From assembly GCA_964463355.1 (NCBI GenBank), contig CAYXBP010000005.1:56243-120242 (forward strand): DNA of 64,000 bases, in the 5' to 3' direction. This stretch comes from Firm-04 sp964463355. Its GTDB lineage: Bacteria; Bacillota; Clostridia; Oscillospirales; Ruminococcaceae. Below the pieces are notes generated by a model that worked only from the letters and a program-made list of their open reading frames with translations, did no database searches and had not been told where the DNA came from. Below, piece by piece: positions 16,693 through 25,642 of this stretch (positions are counted from its first letter, which is position 1; each line of letters begins with the position of its first letter). The position numbers and the translations under genes were made by a program.

Positions 16693-19600
16693 GTGAAGGA
16701 GCTTAATCGTATGCTTTCGGGATATCTGGAGCGTTTAAAGCGTAGCCAACGATATCTGGCGGTGTTGATTGTACTTTCTCTGGTGGTCACTTTTATTGTG
16801 CCGCTTGGTCTGATTGAGAATGCCGATAGCAAAACAGGTCAGCTTATTTGCGGCATGGTCGCGCATACGCATAATGAGGCGTGTGATTACGGCACTAATT
16901 GTACCATTACCCCCCATACCCATACTGAGGCATGCTACCGTAAGGTGACACTGATCTCGGCAGCAGGAACTGCTACAGCTGGTTATTTGCAGACCAATGC
17001 CGCGAAAGAGGATGGCAACATCGTTAATAGCGTGACATATAGCCCCAAAGAGGTTGAGCTACTGAAGTTGTTGTTTGGCGTGAAGAATGATGGTACGCCG
17101 CTTGATTGGATGAAAGATGCATCCACGTTGGACGAGGCACTGCGCGCAGCTGAGGATGAGTATTTTCTTGGTATGGCAAGCGATTTTTGTGCGTTTATCG
17201 AGGGAGATTTTGTTCCAACTGAGGCCGACGCGGAAGGTCGTGTGGCAGTGGGCGGCAACTTGATGTTCCAGCAGACTGGTTCCAGTATCTGGAATTACCA
17301 GATCGCCAGCGGTGATTACCAGTCCATGACTCCTATTCACAAAACAGGCCCTTATCAAGGAATCACGGGATTTGCCAGTGCGCTCGTAGGTGGTAAGCTG
17401 TACCGCATCAATACCTTGTCCACGGGCAATAAAGCAGTACAGACGACCGGTGCGATTACAAGTGGAGCGCATATCAGTGGGGATACCGTGTACTACACCC
17501 CCGAAAACGGCGGTTTCAAATCCTTCTTGGTTGGTAATGTCAGTGCATCTCGCCACTGGGATGGCGATAATGGACAAGATATTCCCTACTCGACCAGTTG
17601 TCACCACGATTACCCCAGTGATTGCGATACTTGTGCAAAAGATATTACCAAGCACGCATATTTGGGAACGGTCAACGAGCTTGCACAGCTGTATGAGTAT
17701 AATCCTGTTGATGGGTATACGGATATTCGCCAGATTATTACTACGGTATTTTCGGAAATCCGCAGCCGTTCACAGGGATTGTCACAGGTAAAGAGTATTC
17801 CTGGTGTGGTCAGTGGCAATACGGTGACATTTACATATACCGGTGCCAAAGATGTGGATACCGTGTATTTTGAGTTGGATTCTTGGGATAAAGCGTGGAA
17901 TGCAGTCGAGTTTGTGGGTATTCCCAAAAAGGCAGATGGAAGTCCCGTTAGTATTATCGTGAACTGTGGCGGCGAGGCAGTAGAACTGCGTGGTGACGGC
18001 AACAACTTCGCTACTACAATCAACGATACAGGGATTCACAACCAAGCCAACAATGGGATGAATAATCACGAGTGGTCATCCTGTGTGCTGTACAATTTCT
18101 ATAATGCTACCACAATGACACTCGATGGCAACTTCAACGGTACAGTTTTGGCACCCAATGCCGATGTGACATCCGACAAGGGCGAGTGTTCGGGACACCT
18201 TTCGGGTGCGTTGATTGCGAAGTCCTTTGAGGGCGGTCTTGAGTTCGGTTATCGCCCCTACCGCGGCGGCAGTGATATTCTCGGTTTGGTTTCCGAGTAT
18301 GCAATGCCTGTCGATAAGTTGAATGGCAATGGAGAGTTTCTCTCTGGTGCTGCGCTGAAAATCGAACAAAGCTTGGATAACGGCAGCACGTTCAGCACCT
18401 TCATGGAGCATATCACAAATGGAAAAACATGGTGGGTTCCGTTGCAATCGATGATTGATTACAGCGGCGAAACCAAGTATCTGCCCGAGCTTAAGGGCAA
18501 TGATACCATGACTGTTGGCGATACGCAAACATTGACTGTAACCAATGGGGCTGGCGAGATTCAGTTGCAGGGCGGCAGTTGGAGCAACTCTGGTCAGGAT
18601 AGTATCGCAACGGTGGATAGCACTGGTAAGGTGACGGCAGTAGGCGCGGGCACAGTAACCATTGCGCTTTCATTCGGTGGTAAATCGTTTACAAAAGATA
18701 TCAAAGTAAGCTATGGTTCGTTGGAGATCGATAGTTCACTTGTTTCTGAGCTGTACGAGAGCGAAAGCCTTGATCTCTCTGGGCAGGCGACAGGTGGAAG
18801 TGGCACTTATACTTGGTCGGTTGATAATACCAGCGTGGCAACAATCGTGGGTGATAAGCTGTACGCCAATGCCAATATCGACACAGATACCACTGTTACT
18901 TTGACAGTAAAGGATACCGCTGAAAACTCGGTAACGCATACTGTGAAAATCAAGCCATTGCAGATTTCCACAAATAGCACAATGGCCGTTGGTAAGGAAT
19001 ATGATCTGAACCTGAACAGCGGAAAAGCTGCGGATTACAATTGGTCATCTTCTTCGGAGGCTGTCACGATCAGCGGCACAAAAGCAACCGCAGTGAGCGA
19101 AGCTTCGGGTGTGACGATTGGCGTGGCAAAGGATGGCATCACCTACGCGACATTGAATGTTGATGTGAAAGCTGTGAGTGCACAGCTGCAATTTGACAGT
19201 GGCTTGTCAACAGAGGTTTTCGAAGGCGAAACGATTTTGCTTGAAGGCAAGCTGACAGGCGGCAGCGGCAGTTTAAAATGGTCATACGACGATTCTGTTG
19301 TGGTGATCAGTGGAAACACAATCACTACACGCAATGTGGATAGCGACACGCTAGTGACCATTACAGTAACCGACGACGTCGATTCAACCAATACCGCGAC
19401 ATATCGTTTTACAATCAAACCGGTTACCATTACTGCAACGAACAGTACTATTATGGTGGATGGCGATCCAAACTCTACCGCACTGAGTATTACAAAGGGC
19501 ACGGGTCATACGCTGACCAGCAGTGACGAGAGCGGCTCCTTTGTTACGCTGAGTGACATGACCGTAACCGCAAAAGCGGCAGGTAAGGTGACATACTCCT

Positions 19601-22600
19601 TGGTGTTAAATGGTGTTACCTATGCTAGCGTAGAGATTACAGTTAGTGAGGGAGATGTACAACTGCCTGTTACATTGAACAATGGCGAAAGCTTTACAAT
19701 CAACCTCAACAATACCACTGGAAAGCGGATAAAAGATTTGACACTGATAGTTACAAGCAGCGGATATGTTAATTTTGAATGTTCAATGCTTAACGCTAAA
19801 AATGAAGTTGTGACAAGTCTAACGGGTGGCGGTGAAGGTGGCACACTGAAAGCTTATTATATACCGGATAATAGTGCGGTAAGTGCGCTGAAGATCACTG
19901 CTAAAGATAGCTTCACCATCAACTCCTACACCATTACATATTCTGATGACACAACGGAAACGTATGCAGCAGAAGGGCAGATCACACCCATGGCAATGCG
20001 AGCCAAAGGGATTCGTAAAGTGGCGTTCAGGGCTGTAGGGGATAGCATGACCCAGACCTTTACGCAGCAGTACCGCATCACAGAGGTGCAGCCCCCTGAA
20101 GGTTATATCGGCGATGCTACCGTGTATACTGTAAAGGTTTCGGAAACCATCGACCTGACACAAATCGCAACCGGACAAAATGGCAACCATCATTATCCCA
20201 AGTCAACCATCACGAAAATGGAATTCTATAAAGGCGACAGCAGTGTTCCGCTGCATACCGTAGAGTGGGAAATCAGTGATGAGTACAACGAAAATTTAAC
20301 CAATATCAGAACTGTAACAGTCAATGGCTGTACGTTCGTTATGGTGATTGATTCCGCAAAGCAGGCAGTTACAGAATTACGTGTGAATGGTACAAAGCAG
20401 GAGGATATCAGCCTGACAGAGCCTGCCATTCTTACCGTAGGTAGCAGTCAGTTCCGCTTTGACCCTGAGCATATGATGGTGGTTCCTGCACTTGCCGCAA
20501 AGCAAAACGCGACTGTGCAATTCACCAATCGTGCGGGTGTTATGTTCAAAAAGTTGGATGAAGCCAACGAACCTGTTACCAGCGCAACCATCAAGATGTC
20601 GGAACTGGTGGGCGATACATGGAAGGAAATAACAGATACAAAAATCTTTAATGCGGACGCTGTGAAAAAAAATGCCTTTACCGTGATGAATCTGGATACC
20701 TATTTGGGAACGGCAGGGGAGTACATCTTCCGATTTGAAGAAACGCAAACGCCAAACGGCTATCAGACCGCATCACCTGTTTATTTCAAGATTACTGTGG
20801 ACGATGATCTGAACGCAACGTACTCGATTTCTTCCGATAATGCAGCTTGGAATCAGTTGCAGCCGCAGGGTGGCGATCATGGCTACTATCTCATACCCAT
20901 GGTGGATAAGCCACAGTACGGTGTCAAGCTTGCGCTGAAGAAAGTGGATGGAGAAGATCATTCGATTGCGCTGCAAGGTGCAAAATTTGCGCTGTATGCC
21001 GCGGATCATACGTTGGTTTATCCGACTGACACAAGCACAGACAACTTGATTACAACTGGTGCGGACGGAACAGTGGATTTGAGTTCGCTGATTGAGAACA
21101 ATCCGAGCCTGACCAACAGTCAGTATATCAAAGAAGGCTTCCTCAAAGTAGGTGAGTATTATCTCAGGGAGATAGGCACACCTACAAGTCCCGATAAACA
21201 GTATGTTCTGCCGACTGAAACATATGCTTTCCTGGTTAAGAAAAAAGCCAACGGTAATTATACGTTGAAGGCCGTGATAGATACTGGAAGTACAAAAGTC
21301 TATGATTTGGATCAGATTGCTTGGTCTATTAATGGAGAAGGTATTCCCTCTGTTACGGTTGATGAGCTGACACTGTATTATTTGGATGGTACAAGTGCTA
21401 CAATCAACAATGTAGTCTGTTCTTCTTGTGCACAATGGTGGAGTCCATTGAATCTTGGAGATTTGTGCTTGGAAGATGTCGTCGGTGTCAAGTTAACGAC
21501 TGGTGGTAGTGGCAAGAACAACATTCAGTTCCAGACAGCCGATAAAGTGAAGCTTTGGGCTGGCGATGAGTATGGCAACATAGGGCTTGATTCAAACAGT
21601 TCTTACCAATTTGGTGACTGTACTGGGACGAACTATATCAAGGATTACCCGTACCAAGCAATTAACAATTCGGTGCTTCAGATTGCCAATGATACATTGG
21701 GCGATAAAGTGAATTACCGTGTGGAGAAACACTGGAAAGGCGACAGCGATTTGCTGATAATACGTCCTTCAATGATTCAAGTGGAATTGTGGCGGTCAAC
21801 AGATGCGGCAGGCAGCACAAATGCGGAACGTGTGAGCATTGATGGCAAGGATTGTGTAGAATTGACAGCTGCAAATAATTGGACACATCTCTGGAAAGAT
21901 TTGCCGCGCCAATCTGAAGATGAACAGTTGTATTATTACTTCGTTAAGGAAGTTGAGGATGCTACTCTTTCGAGTCGCTACACTTTGTCTTATGGTGATT
22001 CACAGCCAAGCAATGTCGGCGGTATCTACGTGATTACCAATACCTTGAAAACCGCAGATCTTGATGTTACAAAAACTTGGGATTCCAGTGGTTACAAGAA
22101 TGTGAATCTACCGAATGCGCTGCATTTGCAGTTGCAATGGAAAGATGGTGATCAGTGGGAGGATGTTCCTGGTAAGGTGCTGATACTGCGGGAGACAAGT
22201 GGTTGGAAAGGTACATTCTCGAATCTGCCGGTGGGCAAAGAGTACCGTGTGCGTGAAATGAATCTTCCGTATGGCTGGGAAATGACTGCAAACTCTACAG
22301 CAACGCTTGAGGAAGTCGGTCAACGCAAGGAAATCGAACTGAAGAATACTTTCAAGATCGAGCAGAGCAGCCTTTCCGTTTCCAAAAATTGGGAAAACGA
22401 CACGGAAGATGAGCGTCCCGAGGATATCACTCTGAATCTGTATCAATCGGTGATTGCGCCAAATAGTCAGTATTCTGATATGCCCTATGGCGACGATCCC
22501 GCATCTGTACAGCGCGACTACGCAAGATTACTGCAATATTCGTTGTATTTCTACGATGCGAATATGTGTGGCGATCAAGCACAGCAAAACAGTGCAGTTT

Positions 22601-25566
22601 CGTGGCGTGGTAATTGCCATACCGAGGACGAAGTGCAGGGCGGTTATCATGATGCTGGTGACCATGTGATGTTTGGACTGGCGCAGGGCTATGCAGCTTC
22701 TACCGTTGGGTGGGGCTACTACGCGTTCAAGGATGCCTATGATGCGCTTGGTCAGACCGAACACTATAAGATTATCATGAAGCAATTCTGTGACTTCTTT
22801 GTGAACGCAACAGAGTTGAACACCGATGGAACCGTGAAGCGGATGCTGTATCAGAAGGGCAGCGGCGGTATTGATCACGCTTACTGGGGCGCACCTGAAA
22901 ATCAAGACGACCGTTCTGACCAGATGTATTGGGTTACCGAAGGTGCGGGTGATGTGGCTGCTGAATATGCTGCGGCACTCGCGCTACAGGCACTCAATTT
23001 CCCCGATGATCCGCAACATGATACTTATCTCAAGTATGCAAAAGCACTGTTTGATTTCTCTAAGCGAAATGGTGCAACGGTCGGCGCACAGCATACAGGA
23101 TTTTACAGTTCTAGTAGCTTCAGTGACGATCAGGCTTGGGCAGCTGGTTGGCTGTGCTTGGCAGATCCTGCTAATAAGGACAGTTATACTGGTACACTGA
23201 ACAATTGTGGTGCATCCAATTATCATCATTGGGATGATGTCAGCATAGGTGCTGCGTATCTGAAGGGCGTGGTAAATAACGATTGGGATTCGGTCAAGAA
23301 CTTCCTGAATGGCTTCATTGATAGCAAAGAGTACCAGTCATTTCATAACTGGGGCAGTGCAAGACACAATGCTACCGCACAGTTGGTTGCTTTGGCAACC
23401 GCGAAAGCACGGGAGAGTAGCGAACCTGATTTTGCAAATCGGTGTAAGACGTGGGCACAAGGGCAAATGGATATGCTGCTTGGCAACAATACGTGGAACA
23501 AAGGCGAGTCTGTTTGTCTGGTAACAGGATTTGCACCGAACTCCGCAAAGTGGGCACATCATAGAGCCGCTTCAGGTTATGATTCCGATGCCGAGTTTGA
23601 GGTCAATACCACCTACGATAAGGACGGTCATGTTTTGATTGGCGGTTTGGTTGGTGGGCCTGCATTCGGCGATCATTCGAGTGAGTCGAGGCAACTTGCA
23701 GGTTACCCCGAATTGATGAAATACCACGATTATCTCGATCACGTACAGGACTACTGCTGTAATGAGGTTTCTATTGATTTCAATGCAGGTCTTGTAGGTG
23801 CAGCGGCAGGTCTGTATTCGTTCTACGAAACAGGCGAGCTTTCCACCGTGATTGAGGGCATCGAAACAGTGTATCTCCCTGATGGCTACAGTGGCAATAC
23901 CAAGGGCAATACCAGTGGCAGCAGTAGTGGCAGTGGCAGTAGCAGTTCCACATCTGGGCAGTCCAACACGCATATCGTAACTTCGGGTTTTTCTTATACG
24001 ATTGCTGGGCATGATGATTACTATCAAGTGGAGCTTGAGCAGCTATCTGTTCCAGCGCAGGATGCATCACCGCGCTATATTTACCTGACAGCTGCGGCAC
24101 TGGGGCTGGAAGGCGTTAAGGTGGATTCGATCAAGCTCGAGTTTACAGCAAGCAATTTCGGAGAGACGAACGGTGGAGTTTTCTTGAATGGTACTGGCGA
24201 TGACAATAAGATTGGTGAGTACAAACTAAGTAACAAAACCGTGACTTATGATACTGATAAGCCAACAACCATTGATTCTTTGATGGTAGATAGCTGGTGG
24301 CGTGATGGTGGAGCGAGTGACCTTAAAGTGAAGATTACCATTCGTGTACCATTTAGCGGCCCGACCATTGCGAGCGTACCAAAAATGCTTACTCTCAATG
24401 GCACGGCGAAGCTTAATACGGTAGGCTTCACAGGTGGAAGCATCCAGTGGGAATCTTCTGATAACAGTGTCATCTCTGTTGATGCCAGCGGCAAGGTGAC
24501 AGCGAACAATTATGGTGTCGCTACGATTACCGCAAGTGCTGGTAGTCAACGTGCAACCGCTACCATTGCTGTGAAGGTGCCACTCGGCATTGACAAGACG
24601 CTTATACGCAGCAACGGTACTGCACAGCTTACATCTGTGGATGGGGCAGCATTTACCGTTGAACCGCAAGGCATTGTTACCATCAATGAGAGTGGTGTTG
24701 TGAAACCTGTTGATGGCAAAGCTGGTACTGTAACAATTCGCGCGACCAAAAACGGTGCAGAATCCGATGCCGTGCAGTTGACCGTGAAGCCGTTGTTGTC
24801 AAGTACCTACATCATCAATACAAACAGCCGCGTGGATATGGACGAACTCTATGCAGATTCTTTGGTAGGGCAAGCGACATGGTCTGCGAAGGCTAGCGAT
24901 GGTTATACAGCTACTCCGAATGCCAGCGGCACGATGATTACCGTAACCAAAGGCACTGACAAGATTCTGACTTTAAGTACCAAAACAGGTGTCGTGAACA
25001 CATACGCTGCTGAGGGTCAAGTCACGCTGGAAGTTACTGATTCCTTTGACTCATCAAGCGGTGAAGTGGTCTTGACAGTGAAGCAAGCACCGTCTATTGC
25101 GGAGATTCCTGCAATGCGCACCAATCTCGTTGGCAAGATTAAGCTCACGGCAACTGGTGCAACACTTAATTTGGTCGGCAACGGCATGAACACCGATAGT
25201 ATCCAATTGAGTGAAGCAAGCAAAACTGCGGCGTGGAGTGCGGTTCTCGAAAATCTTTGTCGATACGATGAAATGGGGAACACCTACTATTATTATATCG
25301 AGGAAGTTGCTGAGAACGGCAGATTCACAGCAGGCACTACAGAGTACATCGTAAGCGGATACAACAACGGTGTTGTACTCAATGCAAACGATTCATCCGT
25401 AGCAAGTGTATCTGTAACCAACACAAGCACGGGCAAAGTGAAACGCCCGTTGCCCTCTACCGGCGGAGAGGGTAAGGCAAATATCTACGTTGTGGGAGTA
25501 TGCATCATGCTTCTCGGCGGCGTCGGAATCATTGGTCTTAAGCGTAGGCGGGCGAGGCCACGCTAG
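16693..25566 (+). CDS. Giant LPXTG pilus adhesin with a nested GH9 endoglucanase module
   Basis: Surface protein of 2957 residues, GTG start after GAGGTGA. Order: membrane helix (about 20-42); two HTHxxxC motifs (about 58-83); choice-of-anchor-A adhesin domain (about 160-525); first half of a SpaA-like domain (about 535-600) interrupted by Ig-like/BIG2 repeats and a beta-sandwich (about 603-1093), resuming near 1120 (RITEVQPPEGYIG). Two further SpaA-like units follow (about 1284 and 1410), then an unassigned insert (about 1505-1670) and two Cna-B domains (about 1674-1890). A third Cna-B starts at 1893 but breaks at about 1920 for a GH9 domain (1921-2381: DAGD with D1987/D1990, HHR 2289-2291, E2358 in NEVSIDFNAG), a Gly/Ser linker, a beta-sandwich (about 2427-2556) and Ig-like repeats. 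The Cna-B fold resumes at about 2815, followed by LPSTG (2920-2924), a membrane helix and an Arg-rich tail. The likely role is a sortase-linked, cellulose-acting pilus tip or surface fibre. Confidence 0.9.
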   Translation: MKELNRMLSGYLERLKRSQRYLAVLIVLSLVVTFIVPLGLIENADSKTGQLICGMVAHTHNEACDYGTNCTITPHTHTEACYRKVTLISAAGTATAGYLQTNAAKEDGNIVNSVTYSPKEVELLKLLFGVKNDGTPLDWMKDASTLDEALRAAEDEYFLGMASDFCAFIEGDFVPTEADAEGRVAVGGNLMFQQTGSSIWNYQIASGDYQSMTPIHKTGPYQGITGFASALVGGKLYRINTLSTGNKAVQTTGAITSGAHISGDTVYYTPENGGFKSFLVGNVSASRHWDGDNGQDIPYSTSCHHDYPSDCDTCAKDITKHAYLGTVNELAQLYEYNPVDGYTDIRQIITTVFSEIRSRSQGLSQVKSIPGVVSGNTVTFTYTGAKDVDTVYFELDSWDKAWNAVEFVGIPKKADGSPVSIIVNCGGEAVELRGDGNNFATTINDTGIHNQANNGMNNHEWSSCVLYNFYNATTMTLDGNFNGTVLAPNADVTSDKGECSGHLSGALIAKSFEGGLEFGYRPYRGGSDILGLVSEYAMPVDKLNGNGEFLSGAALKIEQSLDNGSTFSTFMEHITNGKTWWVPLQSMIDYSGETKYLPELKGNDTMTVGDTQTLTVTNGAGEIQLQGGSWSNSGQDSIATVDSTGKVTAVGAGTVTIALSFGGKSFTKDIKVSYGSLEIDSSLVSELYESESLDLSGQATGGSGTYTWSVDNTSVATIVGDKLYANANIDTDTTVTLTVKDTAENSVTHTVKIKPLQISTNSTMAVGKEYDLNLNSGKAADYNWSSSSEAVTISGTKATAVSEASGVTIGVAKDGITYATLNVDVKAVSAQLQFDSGLSTEVFEGETILLEGKLTGGSGSLKWSYDDSVVVISGNTITTRNVDSDTLVTITVTDDVDSTNTATYRFTIKPVTITATNSTIMVDGDPNSTALSITKGTGHTLTSSDESGSFVTLSDMTVTAKAAGKVTYSLVLNGVTYASVEITVSEGDVQLPVTLNNGESFTINLNNTTGKRIKDLTLIVTSSGYVNFECSMLNAKNEVVTSLTGGGEGGTLKAYYIPDNSAVSALKITAKDSFTINSYTITYSDDTTETYAAEGQITPMAMRAKGIRKVAFRAVGDSMTQTFTQQYRITEVQPPEGYIGDATVYTVKVSETIDLTQIATGQNGNHHYPKSTITKMEFYKGDSSVPLHTVEWEISDEYNENLTNIRTVTVNGCTFVMVIDSAKQAVTELRVNGTKQEDISLTEPAILTVGSSQFRFDPEHMMVVPALAAKQNATVQFTNRAGVMFKKLDEANEPVTSATIKMSELVGDTWKEITDTKIFNADAVKKNAFTVMNLDTYLGTAGEYIFRFEETQTPNGYQTASPVYFKITVDDDLNATYSISSDNAAWNQLQPQGGDHGYYLIPMVDKPQYGVKLALKKVDGEDHSIALQGAKFALYAADHTLVYPTDTSTDNLITTGADGTVDLSSLIENNPSLTNSQYIKEGFLKVGEYYLREIGTPTSPDKQYVLPTETYAFLVKKKANGNYTLKAVIDTGSTKVYDLDQIAWSINGEGIPSVTVDELTLYYLDGTSATINNVVCSSCAQWWSPLNLGDLCLEDVVGVKLTTGGSGKNNIQFQTADKVKLWAGDEYGNIGLDSNSSYQFGDCTGTNYIKDYPYQAINNSVLQIANDTLGDKVNYRVEKHWKGDSDLLIIRPSMIQVELWRSTDAAGSTNAERVSIDGKDCVELTAANNWTHLWKDLPRQSEDEQLYYYFVKEVEDATLSSRYTLSYGDSQPSNVGGIYVITNTLKTADLDVTKTWDSSGYKNVNLPNALHLQLQWKDGDQWEDVPGKVLILRETSGWKGTFSNLPVGKEYRVREMNLPYGWEMTANSTATLEEVGQRKEIELKNTFKIEQSSLSVSKNWENDTEDERPEDITLNLYQSVIAPNSQYSDMPYGDDPASVQRDYARLLQYSLYFYDANMCGDQAQQNSAVSWRGNCHTEDEVQGGYHDAGDHVMFGLAQGYAASTVGWGYYAFKDAYDALGQTEHYKIIMKQFCDFFVNATELNTDGTVKRMLYQKGSGGIDHAYWGAPENQDDRSDQMYWVTEGAGDVAAEYAAALALQALNFPDDPQHDTYLKYAKALFDFSKRNGATVGAQHTGFYSSSSFSDDQAWAAGWLCLADPANKDSYTGTLNNCGASNYHHWDDVSIGAAYLKGVVNNDWDSVKNFLNGFIDSKEYQSFHNWGSARHNATAQLVALATAKARESSEPDFANRCKTWAQGQMDMLLGNNTWNKGESVCLVTGFAPNSAKWAHHRAASGYDSDAEFEVNTTYDKDGHVLIGGLVGGPAFGDHSSESRQLAGYPELMKYHDYLDHVQDYCCNEVSIDFNAGLVGAAAGLYSFYETGELSTVIEGIETVYLPDGYSGNTKGNTSGSSSGSGSSSSTSGQSNTHIVTSGFSYTIAGHDDYYQVELEQLSVPAQDASPRYIYLTAAALGLEGVKVDSIKLEFTASNFGETNGGVFLNGTGDDNKIGEYKLSNKTVTYDTDKPTTIDSLMVDSWWRDGGASDLKVKITIRVPFSGPTIASVPKMLTLNGTAKLNTVGFTGGSIQWESSDNSVISVDASGKVTANNYGVATITASAGSQRATATIAVKVPLGIDKTLIRSNGTAQLTSVDGAAFTVEPQGIVTINESGVVKPVDGKAGTVTIRATKNGAESDAVQLTVKPLLSSTYIINTNSRVDMDELYADSLVGQATWSAKASDGYTATPNASGTMITVTKGTDKILTLSTKTGVVNTYAAEGQVTLEVTDSFDSSSGEVVLTVKQAPSIAEIPAMRTNLVGKIKLTATGATLNLVGNGMNTDSIQLSEASKTAAWSAVLENLCRYDEMGNTYYYYIEEVAENGRFTAGTTEYIVSGYNNGVVLNANDSSVASVSVTNTSTGKVKRPLPSTGGEGKANIYVVGVCIMLLGGVGIIGLKRRRARPR
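22453..23835 (+). other. GH9 endoglucanase catalytic module inside the giant adhesin
   Basis: Domain-level annotation of residues about 1921-2381. It begins YARLLQYSLYFYDANMCG and SWRG as in GH9 cellulases. GGYHDAGDHV carries the two aspartates that activate water in this inverting family. SDDQAWAAGWL, WAHHRAASG and CCNEVSIDFNAGLVG follow; the last contains the acid catalyst E2358. No CBM3c is visible after it; an unassigned beta-sandwich follows instead. All hallmark residues are present, so activity on beta-1,4-glucans is likely, though substrate preference is not determined. Confidence 0.93.
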
Positions 25567-25584
25567 AGATATACTAACGTAAGC

Positions 25585-25609
25585 GGTGGGGTGCCAACCG
25601 CACCCCATC
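25585..25609 (+). other. Intercistronic hairpin between adhesin and major pilin genes
   Basis: GGTGGGGTGC pairs with GCACCCCATC around a CAACC loop. A T-run (ATTATTTTTT) follows 20 bases later and leads straight into the pilin ribosome site AAGGAG. The spacing is too long for a standard terminator; partial attenuation or an mRNA-end stabiliser for the pilin message is more likely. Confidence 0.6.
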
Positions 25610-25642
25610 AAAACCAAACATTATTTTTTAAGGAGATTTATC

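Noticed and set aside
16693..25566. Possibility that the GH9 segment is an assembly chimera
   Set aside because: The frame is continuous over 2957 codons, codon usage does not change at the joins, and the Cna-B sequence resumes correctly after the insert. Long reads would still be a proper test.
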